Source: Joostella atrarenae | Lineage (GTDB): Bacteria; Bacteroidota; Bacteroidia; Flavobacteriales; Flavobacteriaceae | DNA length: 64,000 bases | Assembly (NCBI RefSeq): GCF_021764745.1 | Contig: NZ_JAETXX010000007.1 | Coordinates: forward strand, 1 to 64,000 | Reading direction: 5' to 3' | Shown: positions 26,575 to 34,115 of the stretch, one piece after another | Numbering within the stretch: position 1 is the first letter of the stretch | How the letters are laid out: the number at the start of each line of letters is the position of its first letter | Translations under genes and position numbers: made by a program | The notes under the pieces: model-generated | What the model saw: only the letters and a program-made list of their open reading frames with translations | Told to the model about the DNA's origin: nothing | Databases searched by the model: none

Positions 26575-27930
26575 ATGAAATTTAACATTCAAAACATACT
26601 CTTAATTCTCTCCGTTTATAGTTTCCTATTTCTTGTGTCATCATGTAAAAAGGAGACAAAAAAAACAGTAGAATCCAAGAACGCTTTTACCAATGATATT
26701 GCTTTAGACTCTTTTTTTACTGAACTTACTGACAAAGGGATGTTTAACGGAGCCGTTGCCGTGAAAAAAGATGGTAAACTTATTTTTAAGAAAGGATATG
26801 GCATCGCTAACTTTAAATTAAATACTCCTTTCCTACCATCAACAGCTATGGAGGTAGCCTCGGTTTCTAAACAATTTACCGCAGCTGCTATCCAAATATT
26901 AGCCCAACAAAATGAATTAAATATTAACGAATATGCCTATAAATATCTGGGAGATGAATTTCCATATAAGGAAATTAAAGTATCTCATTTATTAACACAT
27001 ACCTCCGGCTTAAAAGACTATGAAGAATATTTTAAAAAAGAATGGGATACCACTGCTATAGCTTACAACCAAAATATTGTGAACTATTTTACAGAACAAA
27101 AACCTCCCTTAGAAAGTACTCCTGGAGAAAAATATCATTACTCTAATTCAGGTTTTGTGCTATTAGCTAGTATAGTAGAAAAAGTAAGCGGCAAAACCTT
27201 AGATGTATTCTTAGATGAACATCTTTTCAAAACAGGACACATGAATAACAGCGGGTTCTTGGAACGAGATAGTATTTGGAATATTAATAATTATGCTCCT
27301 GGTTATATGTTAAATCCTAAGACATGCTCTTTTGATAAACCTGAATTATTACAAGGTAAAAAGTATTACAGGTTTTTAAGTGGTCGATTTGGCTCTGGAA
27401 GGCTATCTACTTCTATTGATGATTTATTGAAATGGGACAGCATACTACACACTAATACCCTTATAAATGAAAAAAGTAAGTCTTTAGCTTTCACACCTCA
27501 CCCACCTAGTAAAGATTCTTCAGACTATGGCTTTGGCTGGCATATACCAGACACAACAGCTCAAAATAGAATAATTTATCATACTGGGAGTTGGGCTGGA
27601 AATAAATCATACATCAAACGTTTTATTAATAAAAAAGATGTAGTTATAATTTTAAATAATACGAATAGTCCTTATATGGTTCCTATTCGAAAAGAAATAG
27701 ATAAATACGTTACTAATGGCACAGCACTAACTGTTCCTCCTCTGTTAGGTGAAAATGTATTGGAAAAAGAGATTTGCAAACTATCGACTGACAATATAAA
27801 ATCTTGGTACGAAAAAAATCAAGAATTGAAGTGGGATCAAAAAGACCTATCCAACCTTAAAAAATTCTATTTAAAAAATAATGAAAAAAATAAAAGTGAA
27901 ATAATATCAGTCCTTCTAAAACTGATATAA
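26575..27930 (+). CDS. Serine hydrolase lipoprotein (class C beta-lactamase/DD-peptidase fold)
   Basis: The 451-residue protein has a lipoprotein signal with VSSC (Cys24). Its penicillin-binding-fold motifs are S-x-x-K at 96-99 (SVSK), Y-S-N at 189-191 (YHYSNSG) and H-T-G at 336-338, replacing K-T-G. Such proteins include D-aminopeptidases, DD-peptidases and esterases. A C-terminal helical region (about 395-451) lies outside the hydrolase fold. It lies 79 bp after the epimerase in the same direction. With that enzyme and SusCD it suggests cleavage of peptides containing D-residues outside the cell; that is inference. Confidence 0.9.
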   Translation: MKFNIQNILLILSVYSFLFLVSSCKKETKKTVESKNAFTNDIALDSFFTELTDKGMFNGAVAVKKDGKLIFKKGYGIANFKLNTPFLPSTAMEVASVSKQFTAAAIQILAQQNELNINEYAYKYLGDEFPYKEIKVSHLLTHTSGLKDYEEYFKKEWDTTAIAYNQNIVNYFTEQKPPLESTPGEKYHYSNSGFVLLASIVEKVSGKTLDVFLDEHLFKTGHMNNSGFLERDSIWNINNYAPGYMLNPKTCSFDKPELLQGKKYYRFLSGRFGSGRLSTSIDDLLKWDSILHTNTLINEKSKSLAFTPHPPSKDSSDYGFGWHIPDTTAQNRIIYHTGSWAGNKSYIKRFINKKDVVIILNNTNSPYMVPIRKEIDKYVTNGTALTVPPLLGENVLEKEICKLSTDNIKSWYEKNQELKWDQKDLSNLKKFYLKNNEKNKSEIISVLLKLI

Positions 27931-27934
27931 AAAC

Positions 27935-27975
27935 AAAATTCATCAGAATTAATCTTATTAATTCTGATGAATTTT
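27935..27975. terminator. Bidirectional terminator between serine hydrolase and GH3-like genes
   Basis: Perfect 19-bp inverted repeat (27935-27953 and 27957-27975) with a CTT loop and A/T flanks on both sides. It begins 5 bp after the hydrolase stop, and its right arm runs into the stop codon of the convergent GH3-like gene (27974-27976). Confidence 0.88.
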
Positions 27976-29491
27976 ACTCTTTATCCATTGCCAACAATTC
28001 TTCCAAATAATGTCTATTACTAGAAAGTCTAGGTATTTTATGTTGCCCTCCTAACTTATTGTATTTTTTCAACCAATCATAAAAAAGGTTTTTTCTAGCT
28101 CTATGGACTGTTGGTTTATTTAATGTGATGTTATTATAACGTTTCGCCTCATAATCTGAATTCAATGCCTTAAGAGCATTATCCATAATATCGGTAAATA
28201 CATCTAAATCTTCGGGCTGCTTCCGGAACTCTATCAACCATTCGTGAGCTCCCTTTTCTTTTCCTTCCATAAAAATAGGACCCGCTGTATAATCGATTAT
28301 TTCAGCACCTGTTTTCTGACATGCTTTTTGAAGAGCTTGTTCTGCATTCTCAATAATAATTTCCTCCCCAAAAACATTAATATGGTGTTTCGTTCTTCCT
28401 GTTACTTTGATACGATATGGGTTAATGGAAGTAAAACGTACGGTATCTCCGATAAGGTAACGCCAAAGACCAGCATTGGTAGTTATCACAATTGCATAGT
28501 TTTTATCTAGTTCCACTTCCCAAATCGGAATCACCTTTTCATTTGGTGTATCATAAACATCCATTGGAATAAACTCATAGAATATTCCATAGTCCAACAT
28601 TAGCAACAATTCATTTGAATCGTTTCGATCTTGAATAGCGAAAAACCCTTCCGAGGCATTATAAATCTCATAATACCTAAAGCTCTTTCTAGGCAATATT
28701 CGTTCATACTGCTCTCTATATGGTTTAAAACTTACTCCGCCATGAAAATATACTTCTAAATTCTCCCAGATTTCAAAGAGGTGCGTTTTTCCTGTTTTTT
28801 CCAATACTTCATTCAACAATACCAACATCCAAGAAGGCACGCCAGCAAGGCTCGTTACATCTTCTCTTATGGTTTCCTCTACAATAGCAGATAATTTATG
28901 TTCCCATTCACTCATTAGAGAAACTTTATGACTCGGCGTACTACTCATTTCCGCCCAGAATGGCATATTATCTATTATTATTGCTGATAAATCTCCAAAA
29001 GAAGTATTATGGTCGTGATACAACTCTTTACTTCCTCCTAAACGTAGACTTTTTCCATTAAAAAGTTTTGACCCTTCATTATTATTAAAGTACAAAGAAA
29101 GCATATCTTTTCCTGCCTTAAAATGGCAATCTTCTAAGGATTCTGTACTTACAGGAATAAATTTACTTTTTGCATTTGTAGTACCGCTACTCTTTGCAAA
29201 CCATTTTATATGAGTAGGCCAAAAAACATTGTCTTCTCCTAATCTAACTCTTTCAATCAAAGGCTCCATATCTTCATAACGCACTACAGGAACGCGATCG
29301 GCAAAGGTTGCATATGAACCAATTTCTCCAAACATATATTTTCTACCTACTTCTGTATCTTTAGCAACTGCTAATAAATGAGTAAGCACTTCTGTCTGTA
29401 CTTCACTAGGATATTTGAGAAAAAGTTCAATCTGATGAAATCGCTTTTTCAAAATCCAAGAGGCAATTGAATTGAATAATGGTATTGACAT
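27974..29491 (-). CDS. GH3-type acyl-adenylating enzyme family protein
   Basis: The 505-residue protein matches the GH3 auxin-responsive-promoter family found widely in Bacteroidota. The ATP/AMP-binding loop is AKSSGTTNAKSKFIPVS (about residues 97-113). Later motifs include YNASEGFFAIQD, GLWRYLIGDTVRFTS and KVTGRTKHHINVFGEE, with the hinge Asp of adenylating enzymes. Plant relatives join amino acids to acyl acids such as indole-3-acetate. Bacterial substrates are unknown, and I do not infer hormone chemistry. It is divergent from DUF2797 with a 43-bp gap. Confidence 0.9.
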   Translation of the reverse strand: MSIPLFNSIASWILKKRFHQIELFLKYPSEVQTEVLTHLLAVAKDTEVGRKYMFGEIGSYATFADRVPVVRYEDMEPLIERVRLGEDNVFWPTHIKWFAKSSGTTNAKSKFIPVSTESLEDCHFKAGKDMLSLYFNNNEGSKLFNGKSLRLGGSKELYHDHNTSFGDLSAIIIDNMPFWAEMSSTPSHKVSLMSEWEHKLSAIVEETIREDVTSLAGVPSWMLVLLNEVLEKTGKTHLFEIWENLEVYFHGGVSFKPYREQYERILPRKSFRYYEIYNASEGFFAIQDRNDSNELLLMLDYGIFYEFIPMDVYDTPNEKVIPIWEVELDKNYAIVITTNAGLWRYLIGDTVRFTSINPYRIKVTGRTKHHINVFGEEIIIENAEQALQKACQKTGAEIIDYTAGPIFMEGKEKGAHEWLIEFRKQPEDLDVFTDIMDNALKALNSDYEAKRYNNITLNKPTVHRARKNLFYDWLKKYNKLGGQHKIPRLSSNRHYLEELLAMDKE

Positions 29492-29534
29492 ATATTTAAA
29501 TTATATTTGATAAAAATATGAAAAAAAAGTTATC

Positions 29535-30332
29535 ATGTTCGAAGGCGTACTCACTAAAATGCAAACAGAATTTACAAGTCCTGTAAATTATTACCTAATT
29601 CTTGAAAACAACTTCATAAATTTTAATCAATTATTAGATAAAAACATAGAAATTAAGTTTGTAAAATTCGAGTGCCTTTCTTGTCATCTAGACAAATCTA
29701 TTTACAGACAAGGTTTTTGTAAAAGTTGTTTTTTTGAAACTCCTAAAGCAGCAGACTGGATTTTAAAACCAGAATTAAGTAAAGCGCACTTAGACATAGA
29801 AGATAGAGATCTTGCTTACGAGAAAGAATCTCAATTACAGCCTCATATTGTATATTTAGCTAACTCAAGCAGTGTTAAAGTTGGAGTTACTAGAAAAAGT
29901 CAAGTTCCAACAAGATGGATCGACCAAGGAGCACATGAAGCAATAGAAATTGCTGAGCTTCCAAATAGATATTTAGCGGGAATAACTGAGGTAGCCTTAA
30001 AAGATCATGTTTCTGACAAAACAAACTGGCGTAAAATGCTTAAAAATGAGATTTTAGACGAAGACCTTGCCAAATACCGTGATGAATTAAAAAAATATAT
30101 CCCAGAAGAAACGCTACCCTATTTTATAGAAAACAATACGGAAACTAATATAGAATTTCCTGTAAAGGAATATCCTGTAAAACCTAAAAGTTTAAATTTA
30201 AGTAAAACTCCTGAGTACAAAGGAAAGTTAAAAGGAATTAAGGGACAATACTTAATTTTTGAAGATCAGACAGTTTTTAACGTAAGATCTAATGAAGGAT
30301 TAGTAGTTTCTATAAATGTATTGCCTTCTTAA
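29535..30332 (+). CDS. DUF2797 family protein
   Basis: The 265-residue protein matches DUF2797. It has two C-x2-C pairs (FECLSCHLD about residue 49 and GFCKSCFF about 64), suggesting a zinc ribbon. A segment follows, HIVYLANSSSVKVGVTR (about 108-124), whose Tyr and Gly pattern resembles the GIY-YIG nuclease core, then RWIDQGA and E in GITEVALK. The rest is unassigned. A role in nucleic acid binding is plausible but unproven. Divergent from the GH3-like gene. Confidence 0.82.
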   Translation: MFEGVLTKMQTEFTSPVNYYLILENNFINFNQLLDKNIEIKFVKFECLSCHLDKSIYRQGFCKSCFFETPKAADWILKPELSKAHLDIEDRDLAYEKESQLQPHIVYLANSSSVKVGVTRKSQVPTRWIDQGAHEAIEIAELPNRYLAGITEVALKDHVSDKTNWRKMLKNEILDEDLAKYRDELKKYIPEETLPYFIENNTETNIEFPVKEYPVKPKSLNLSKTPEYKGKLKGIKGQYLIFEDQTVFNVRSNEGLVVSINVLPS

Positions 30333-30359
30333 GAGGAGAATTATATTCAATTAAATATC

Positions 30360-30392
30360 AAAAAAAAAGTTAGAGATTAATCCTCTAACTTT
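30360..30392 (-). terminator. Terminator overlapping the end of rpsU
   Basis: Stem AAAGTTAGAG (30366-30375) and CTCTAACTTT (30383-30392) with a 7-nt loop. Read leftward it ends in a run of eight or more T. The stem includes the last codons and stop of rpsU. Confidence 0.8.
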
Positions 30393-30571
30393 CTTTGATA
30401 TTCTTGCTTATACATAGCTTTTGCAACTTCTTCTCTTCTTTGTTGAGAAGGCTTAGTAAAATGTTGGTTACTACGCAAAGTTTTCAACTGCTGTGTTTTT
30501 CTGTATTTTTGCTTGTATCTTTTTAAGGCTCTATCAATGTTTTCACCTTCTTTTATTGGAATTATAAGCAT
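30377..30571 (-). CDS. rpsU: 30S ribosomal protein S21 (bS21)
   Basis: The 64-residue protein begins MLIIPIKEGENIDRALKRYK and continues with KTQQLKTLRSNQHFTKPSQQR and a basic C-terminal helix, the full bS21 pattern. It binds near the anti-Shine-Dalgarno end of 16S rRNA. In Bacteroidota this protein helps sequester the anti-SD, which fits the near absence of Shine-Dalgarno sites in this window. It stands alone, downstream of the cold-shock gene but separated from it by a terminator. Confidence 0.95.
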   Translation of the reverse strand: MLIIPIKEGENIDRALKRYKQKYRKTQQLKTLRSNQHFTKPSQQRREEVAKAMYKQEYQRKLED

Positions 30572-30602
30572 GGTAATGTATTTTAATAGTTAATAATTAA
30601 AA

Positions 30603-30628
30603 AAAACCACCCTTGGGAGGATGGTTTT
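30603..30628 (-). terminator. Terminator after the cold shock gene
   Basis: Stem AAAACCA.CCT / AGG.TGGTTTT (about 30603-30611 and 30618-30628), with one G-T wobble and a short loop. Read leftward it ends in TTTTTT. It lies between the cold-shock stop and rpsU. Confidence 0.75.
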
Positions 30629-30642
30629 ATTTCGTTAAATGC

Positions 30643-30837
30643 TTAGTCAACTATTTCTACGTTAACTGCATTCATTCCTTTTCTACCTCTTTCGGTTTCA
30701 AATCTTACTTTGTCGTTTTCATTGATGTTATCAATTAAACCGCTTTCGTGTACAAAGATGTCTTCATTGGTATCAGCTTCTGTGATAAATCCAAACCCTT
30801 TGGTTCTGTTAAAGAACTTTACTGTTCCTTCTTTCAT
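30643..30837 (-). CDS. Cold shock protein (CspA family)
   Basis: From the ATG at 30837 the protein has 64 residues. RNP1 is KGFGFI (within FFNRTKGFGFITEA) and RNP2 is DIFVHES. The rest forms the five-strand cold-shock OB fold. It acts as an RNA chaperone that melts secondary structure. A longer frame to 30870 would add 11 residues beginning MPIYKNLKYY that the family lacks. Upstream lies a leader of about 190 nt from a predicted promoter at 31033-31040, as for thermosensing csp mRNAs. Confidence 0.93.
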   Translation of the reverse strand: MKEGTVKFFNRTKGFGFITEADTNEDIFVHESGLIDNINENDKVRFETERGRKGMNAVNVEIVD

Positions 30838-31297
30838 TGTATAATATTTTAAATTTTTATAAATCGGCACACAAATGACTGGATTACACTAAATCAATTA
30901 AAAACTGATTATAGCGCTTCAACAAGGAATCATGCCCCTGTGGCAAAAAGTCTATCTAGTAAAAGTGGGATAATAAATTCTCGGAAGGATAAAAAATACC
31001 AAATTTGTAATATTCTTAATTGCTATTGGGTGCAAAGTAACGCCTTTATTTCCGATTAATCTATTTATTTCAAGTTTATTTCAAGATAAACTCTGAATTT
31101 CAACAAATTATAAATTTAAACACCCACAAAAAGCTTGCTTTGATAACTAAAAACAGTAGCTGACGGCATACGCATCAATAAAAACTATCATTAAATAATA
31201 TATAACAATAAAAAACAACTCTAAAAAGGCTAAGAATTAGTAAATTTATAATGTGATTTACAATCACTTAGCAATAGATTAATTAAAAACATATATT
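30838..31297. other. Long csp leader and csp/katA intergenic region
   Basis: About 460 bp without a gene. Minus-strand TTACTTTG (31040-31033) followed by CACCC is a probable -7 box for the cold-shock gene, giving a leader of about 190 nt. On the right, TAAATTTA (about 31240-31247) and the palindrome at 31253-31267 probably belong to catalase. Nothing else stands out. Confidence 0.5.
31253..31267 (+). promoter_or_regulatory. Palindrome upstream of catalase
   Basis: GTGATT-TAC-AATCAC, a perfect 6-bp inverted repeat 30 bp before the katA start, just downstream of a TAAATTTA box. Its position suits a repressor operator. It does not match the TGAY-N4-RTCA sites of the respiration block or a clear PerR box, so the regulator is unknown. 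Confidence 0.4.
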
Positions 31298-32782
31298 ATG
31301 ACAAAGAAAAAGCTTACTACTTCTGCAGGATCCCCAGTCCCATCTAACGAGCATTCTTTAACAGCTGGAAAGAGAGGTCCTGTTTTAATTCAAGACTATC
31401 AGTTATTAGAAAAATTAGCACACCAAAATAGAGAACGTATTCCAGAACGTGTAGTTCATGCTAAAGGTTGGGGTGCCCACGGAACTTTTACTGTAACAAA
31501 TGATATCTCTAAGTACACTCGGGCTAAAATATTTTCTGAAGTAGGTAAAAAAACTGAGATCATGGCTCGTTTTTCTACTGTTGCTGGAGAGCTTGGTGCT
31601 GCAGATGCAGAAAGAGATGTAAGAGGTTTTTCTTTAAAATTCTATACCGAAGAGGGGAACTGGGATCTTGTAGGTAATAATACGCCCGTTTTCTTTGTAA
31701 GAGACGGTTATAAATTCCCAGACTTTATACACACTCAAAAAAGACATCCTAAAACCAATTTACGATCACCTGAAGCTATGTGGGACTTCTGGTCTTTACA
31801 CCCAGAAAGTCTTCACCAAGTAACTATATTAATGTCCGACAGAGGTATTCCTGTAGCTCCGCAATTCATGAATGGATATGGATCTCACACTTATAGCTTC
31901 TGGAATAATGATGGTGAAAGATTTTGGGTGAAATTTCATTTTAAAACAAAACAAGGACATAAGCACTATACAAACGCTGAAGCTACTGAAGTAATAGGAA
32001 AATCAAGAGAATCATATCAAGAGGAACTTTTTGGAGCTATTGAAGATGGAAATTACCCTAAATGGTCGCTAAAAGTTCAAATAATGCCAGAGAAAGATGC
32101 GGAAAAGACACCATATAATCCTTTTGACCTTACTAAAGTTTGGCCACATGGTGATTATCCATTAATAGATGTGGGAGAATTAGAGCTCAACAGAAACCCT
32201 AACAATTATTTCCAGTATGTAGAAAATGCTGCATATTCTCCTTCTAATATTGTTCCTGGAATAAGTTTCTCTCCAGATAGAATGCTACAAGCACGTCTAT
32301 TCTCATATGCAGATGCCCATAGATATAGATTGGGAACACATTATGAAGCACTTCCAGTAAATCAAGCTAAATCTGAAGTAAACCATTATCATAAGGATGG
32401 TGCGATGCGCTTCTTTGATAATAATAACGAAAATCCAGATGCTTATTATGAGCCAAACTCTTTTGATGGTCCTGTAGCAGATGCGTCTGTAAAAGAACCT
32501 CCTATGAATATTTCTGGTGATGTTGACAGATATGGACATGAAGATCATGATGATTTTAAACAACCTGGAGATTTATTCCGTTTATTTAATGATGAACAGA
32601 AAAACCGCCTATTTGTAAATATTGCTACAGCAATGGATGGGGTTTCAGAAGGGATTGTGAAAAGACAATTAAAACATTTTTATGCCGCTGACCCAGCTTA
32701 TGGAAAAGGGGTTGAAAATGCTATTAATGAAATGAAAAAGACAAAAGATCCTAATTCTAACGAAAATCCAAAAGAACTATAA
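31298..32782 (+). CDS. katA: Haem catalase
   Basis: Converts hydrogen peroxide to water and oxygen. The 494-residue length is that of small-subunit monofunctional catalases. Diagnostic stretches are [17 protein letters not shown] with the distal His, [14 protein letters not shown], the active-site Asn and Phe region, and [17 protein letters not shown] containing the proximal haem-ligand Tyr. The N-terminus ([20 protein letters not shown]) is typical, with no export signal. An ankyrin-repeat gene follows after a terminator, a pairing also known for catalases with AnkB-type proteins. Confidence 0.97.
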   Translation: MTKKKLTTSAGSPVPSNEHSLTAGKRGPVLIQDYQLLEKLAHQNRERIPERVVHAKGWGAHGTFTVTNDISKYTRAKIFSEVGKKTEIMARFSTVAGELGAADAERDVRGFSLKFYTEEGNWDLVGNNTPVFFVRDGYKFPDFIHTQKRHPKTNLRSPEAMWDFWSLHPESLHQVTILMSDRGIPVAPQFMNGYGSHTYSFWNNDGERFWVKFHFKTKQGHKHYTNAEATEVIGKSRESYQEELFGAIEDGNYPKWSLKVQIMPEKDAEKTPYNPFDLTKVWPHGDYPLIDVGELELNRNPNNYFQYVENAAYSPSNIVPGISFSPDRMLQARLFSYADAHRYRLGTHYEALPVNQAKSEVNHYHKDGAMRFFDNNNENPDAYYEPNSFDGPVADASVKEPPMNISGDVDRYGHEDHDDFKQPGDLFRLFNDEQKNRLFVNIATAMDGVSEGIVKRQLKHFYAADPAYGKGVENAINEMKKTKDPNSNENPKEL

Positions 32783-32801
32783 ATCAAAATTGTATTTTTG
32801 G

Positions 32802-32834
32802 AAGGCGAAGTTTATAAGTTATAAACTTCGCCTT
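32802..32834 (+). terminator. Terminator after katA
   Basis: Perfect 15-bp stem (32802-32816 and 32820-32834, AAGGCGAAGTTTATA arm) with a 3-nt loop, 20 bp after the catalase stop and about 20 bp before the ankyrin gene. The T run is short. Confidence 0.75.
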
Positions 32835-32853
32835 AATTATTTGATATCAATAA

Positions 32854-33321
32854 ATGAGAACAGAAGAGTTATTTAATGCCATCCGAAAGGAAGAACAAGA
32901 AACAGTAGAAGCTATACTTACTGAAAACCCAACACTAGTAATGGAAAAAGATCAACGTGGATCTACACCTTTATTACTGGCTACTTATTATGGGTATAAT
33001 GAAATTGCAAGGATTATCTTGAAATTTAATCCTGAAATAGATGCTAAGGATGCTTCTGGAAACACAGCATTAATGGGTGTTTGCTTCAAGGGTTTTATAA
33101 CTATTGCAGAGCTTCTTATTGCTAATAATGCTAGCTTAAACCTAACAAACGGAAACGATGCAACAGCACTAATATTTGCAGCTACTTTTGGAAGAGAAGA
33201 TATTGTTAGGCTCTTACTTAAAAATGGCGCTGATAAAACAATGAAGGATGCGCGCGGACTTACAGCTTTAGATCATGCGAAAATGCAAGGGATTAAAAAT
33301 ATTGTCGAATTATTAAACTAA
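32854..33321 (+). CDS. Ankyrin-repeat protein
   Basis: The 155-residue protein is almost entirely ankyrin repeats, about four units of 33 residues with the TPLLLATYYGYNEIARII, TALMGVCFKGFITIAELL, TALIFAATFGREDIVRLL and TALDHAKMQGIKNIVELL signatures. It has no signal peptide, so it is probably cytoplasmic here. Ankyrin proteins beside catalases in other bacteria support peroxide resistance; the same role is a reasonable guess. It converges on the Crp/Fnr gene with a 2-bp gap. Confidence 0.93.
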   Translation: MRTEELFNAIRKEEQETVEAILTENPTLVMEKDQRGSTPLLLATYYGYNEIARIILKFNPEIDAKDASGNTALMGVCFKGFITIAELLIANNASLNLTNGNDATALIFAATFGREDIVRLLLKNGADKTMKDARGLTALDHAKMQGIKNIVELLN

Positions 33322-33323
33322 TC

Positions 33324-34025
33324 CTAAAGATTATTTGACAGCTGTTCTATTTTAACCTTATCGTTTATTTTGATTTTTTTACCATCAGTAATAATTAGTC
33401 CTTTCTTAGAGAAATCTGATATCATTCTAATCATGGACTCTGTTGCTGTACCTACAATATTTGCAAATTCTTCTCGTGACAAAGTGATTTTAAGAAATCC
33501 TTCTTCACCAGTACCAAATTCATCATTTAAACTTAGCAGTGCACTTGCAAATCTTGCCTTTACAGGTTTTTGAGCCATTTGCACAATATGATTATTAGCA
33601 AGTTTTAAATCGTAACAAATATCATTTACAATATCGGCAGAGAAGCTTGAATTTTCTTTAAATACAGTCAGGATTTCTGCTTTAGGAATAAAACAAACTT
33701 CCATATCTTCAATAGCTTTTGCTGATAAACTTACCGCATCATCACTTACAATGCTACGTTGCCCTAAAAGATCTCCCCTTTTTATAAACTTAACAATCTG
33801 ACTTTTCCCATTTGAAGATAACTTGGTTAGTTTACATATTCCAGATTTAATACAATAAACTCCATTTAAATGATCTCCTTCTTTAAAAATATAAGCTCCT
33901 TTTTTAACTCTTTCAGAAGTCTTACAATCAGAAATTCCTATTAATTCAGATTTGTTTAAACTTCTTAAAGAACTAAATTTTCGCACTATACATTGCTCGC
34001 ATTTACTCAATTTCGGTAGTGCCAT
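33324..34025 (-). CDS. Crp/Fnr family transcriptional regulator
   Basis: The 233-residue protein has a cyclic-nucleotide-type sensor domain (about 25-145: KKGAYIFKEGDHLNGVYCIK, GDLLGQRSI) and a winged helix-turn-helix (about 165-225: SREEFANIVGTATESMIRMI), where an E-x3-R pair could contact a TGA half-site. The N-terminus begins with C-x2-C (Cys9, Cys12), and other Cys are near residues 33, 57, 63 and 110. Whether four form an Fe-S cluster as in FNR cannot be told. It lies divergent from ccoI, and matching palindromes lie before ccoI, ccoS and hemN. Confidence 0.93.
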   Translation of the reverse strand: MALPKLSKCEQCIVRKFSSLRSLNKSELIGISDCKTSERVKKGAYIFKEGDHLNGVYCIKSGICKLTKLSSNGKSQIVKFIKRGDLLGQRSIVSDDAVSLSAKAIEDMEVCFIPKAEILTVFKENSSFSADIVNDICYDLKLANNHIVQMAQKPVKARFASALLSLNDEFGTGEEGFLKITLSREEFANIVGTATESMIRMISDFSKKGLIITDGKKIKINDKVKIEQLSNNL

Positions 34026-34051
34026 TCTTTAATTTATTAAATTATTTGGTT

Positions 34052-34095
34052 ATGACAAATATCATACTTTTTATTTATATATTTATAGAGATTTG
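34052..34095 (+). promoter_or_regulatory. Crp/Fnr-type operator and promoter of ccoI
   Basis: ATGAC-AAAT-ATCAT (34052-34065) is centred 36.5 nt before the last G of GAGATTTG (34088-34095), a -7 box with one mismatch. The inferred transcription start near 34100 puts the operator at about -41.5. Same geometry as before ccoS and hemN. Confidence 0.65.
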
Positions 34096-34115
34096 CGCAG
34101 CAAAAACTTTATTTA

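Noticed and set aside
31253-31267. PerR or FNR site before katA
   Set aside because: The palindrome fits neither the PerR consensus nor the TGAY-N4-RTCA motif of the respiration block; left as an operator of unknown regulator.
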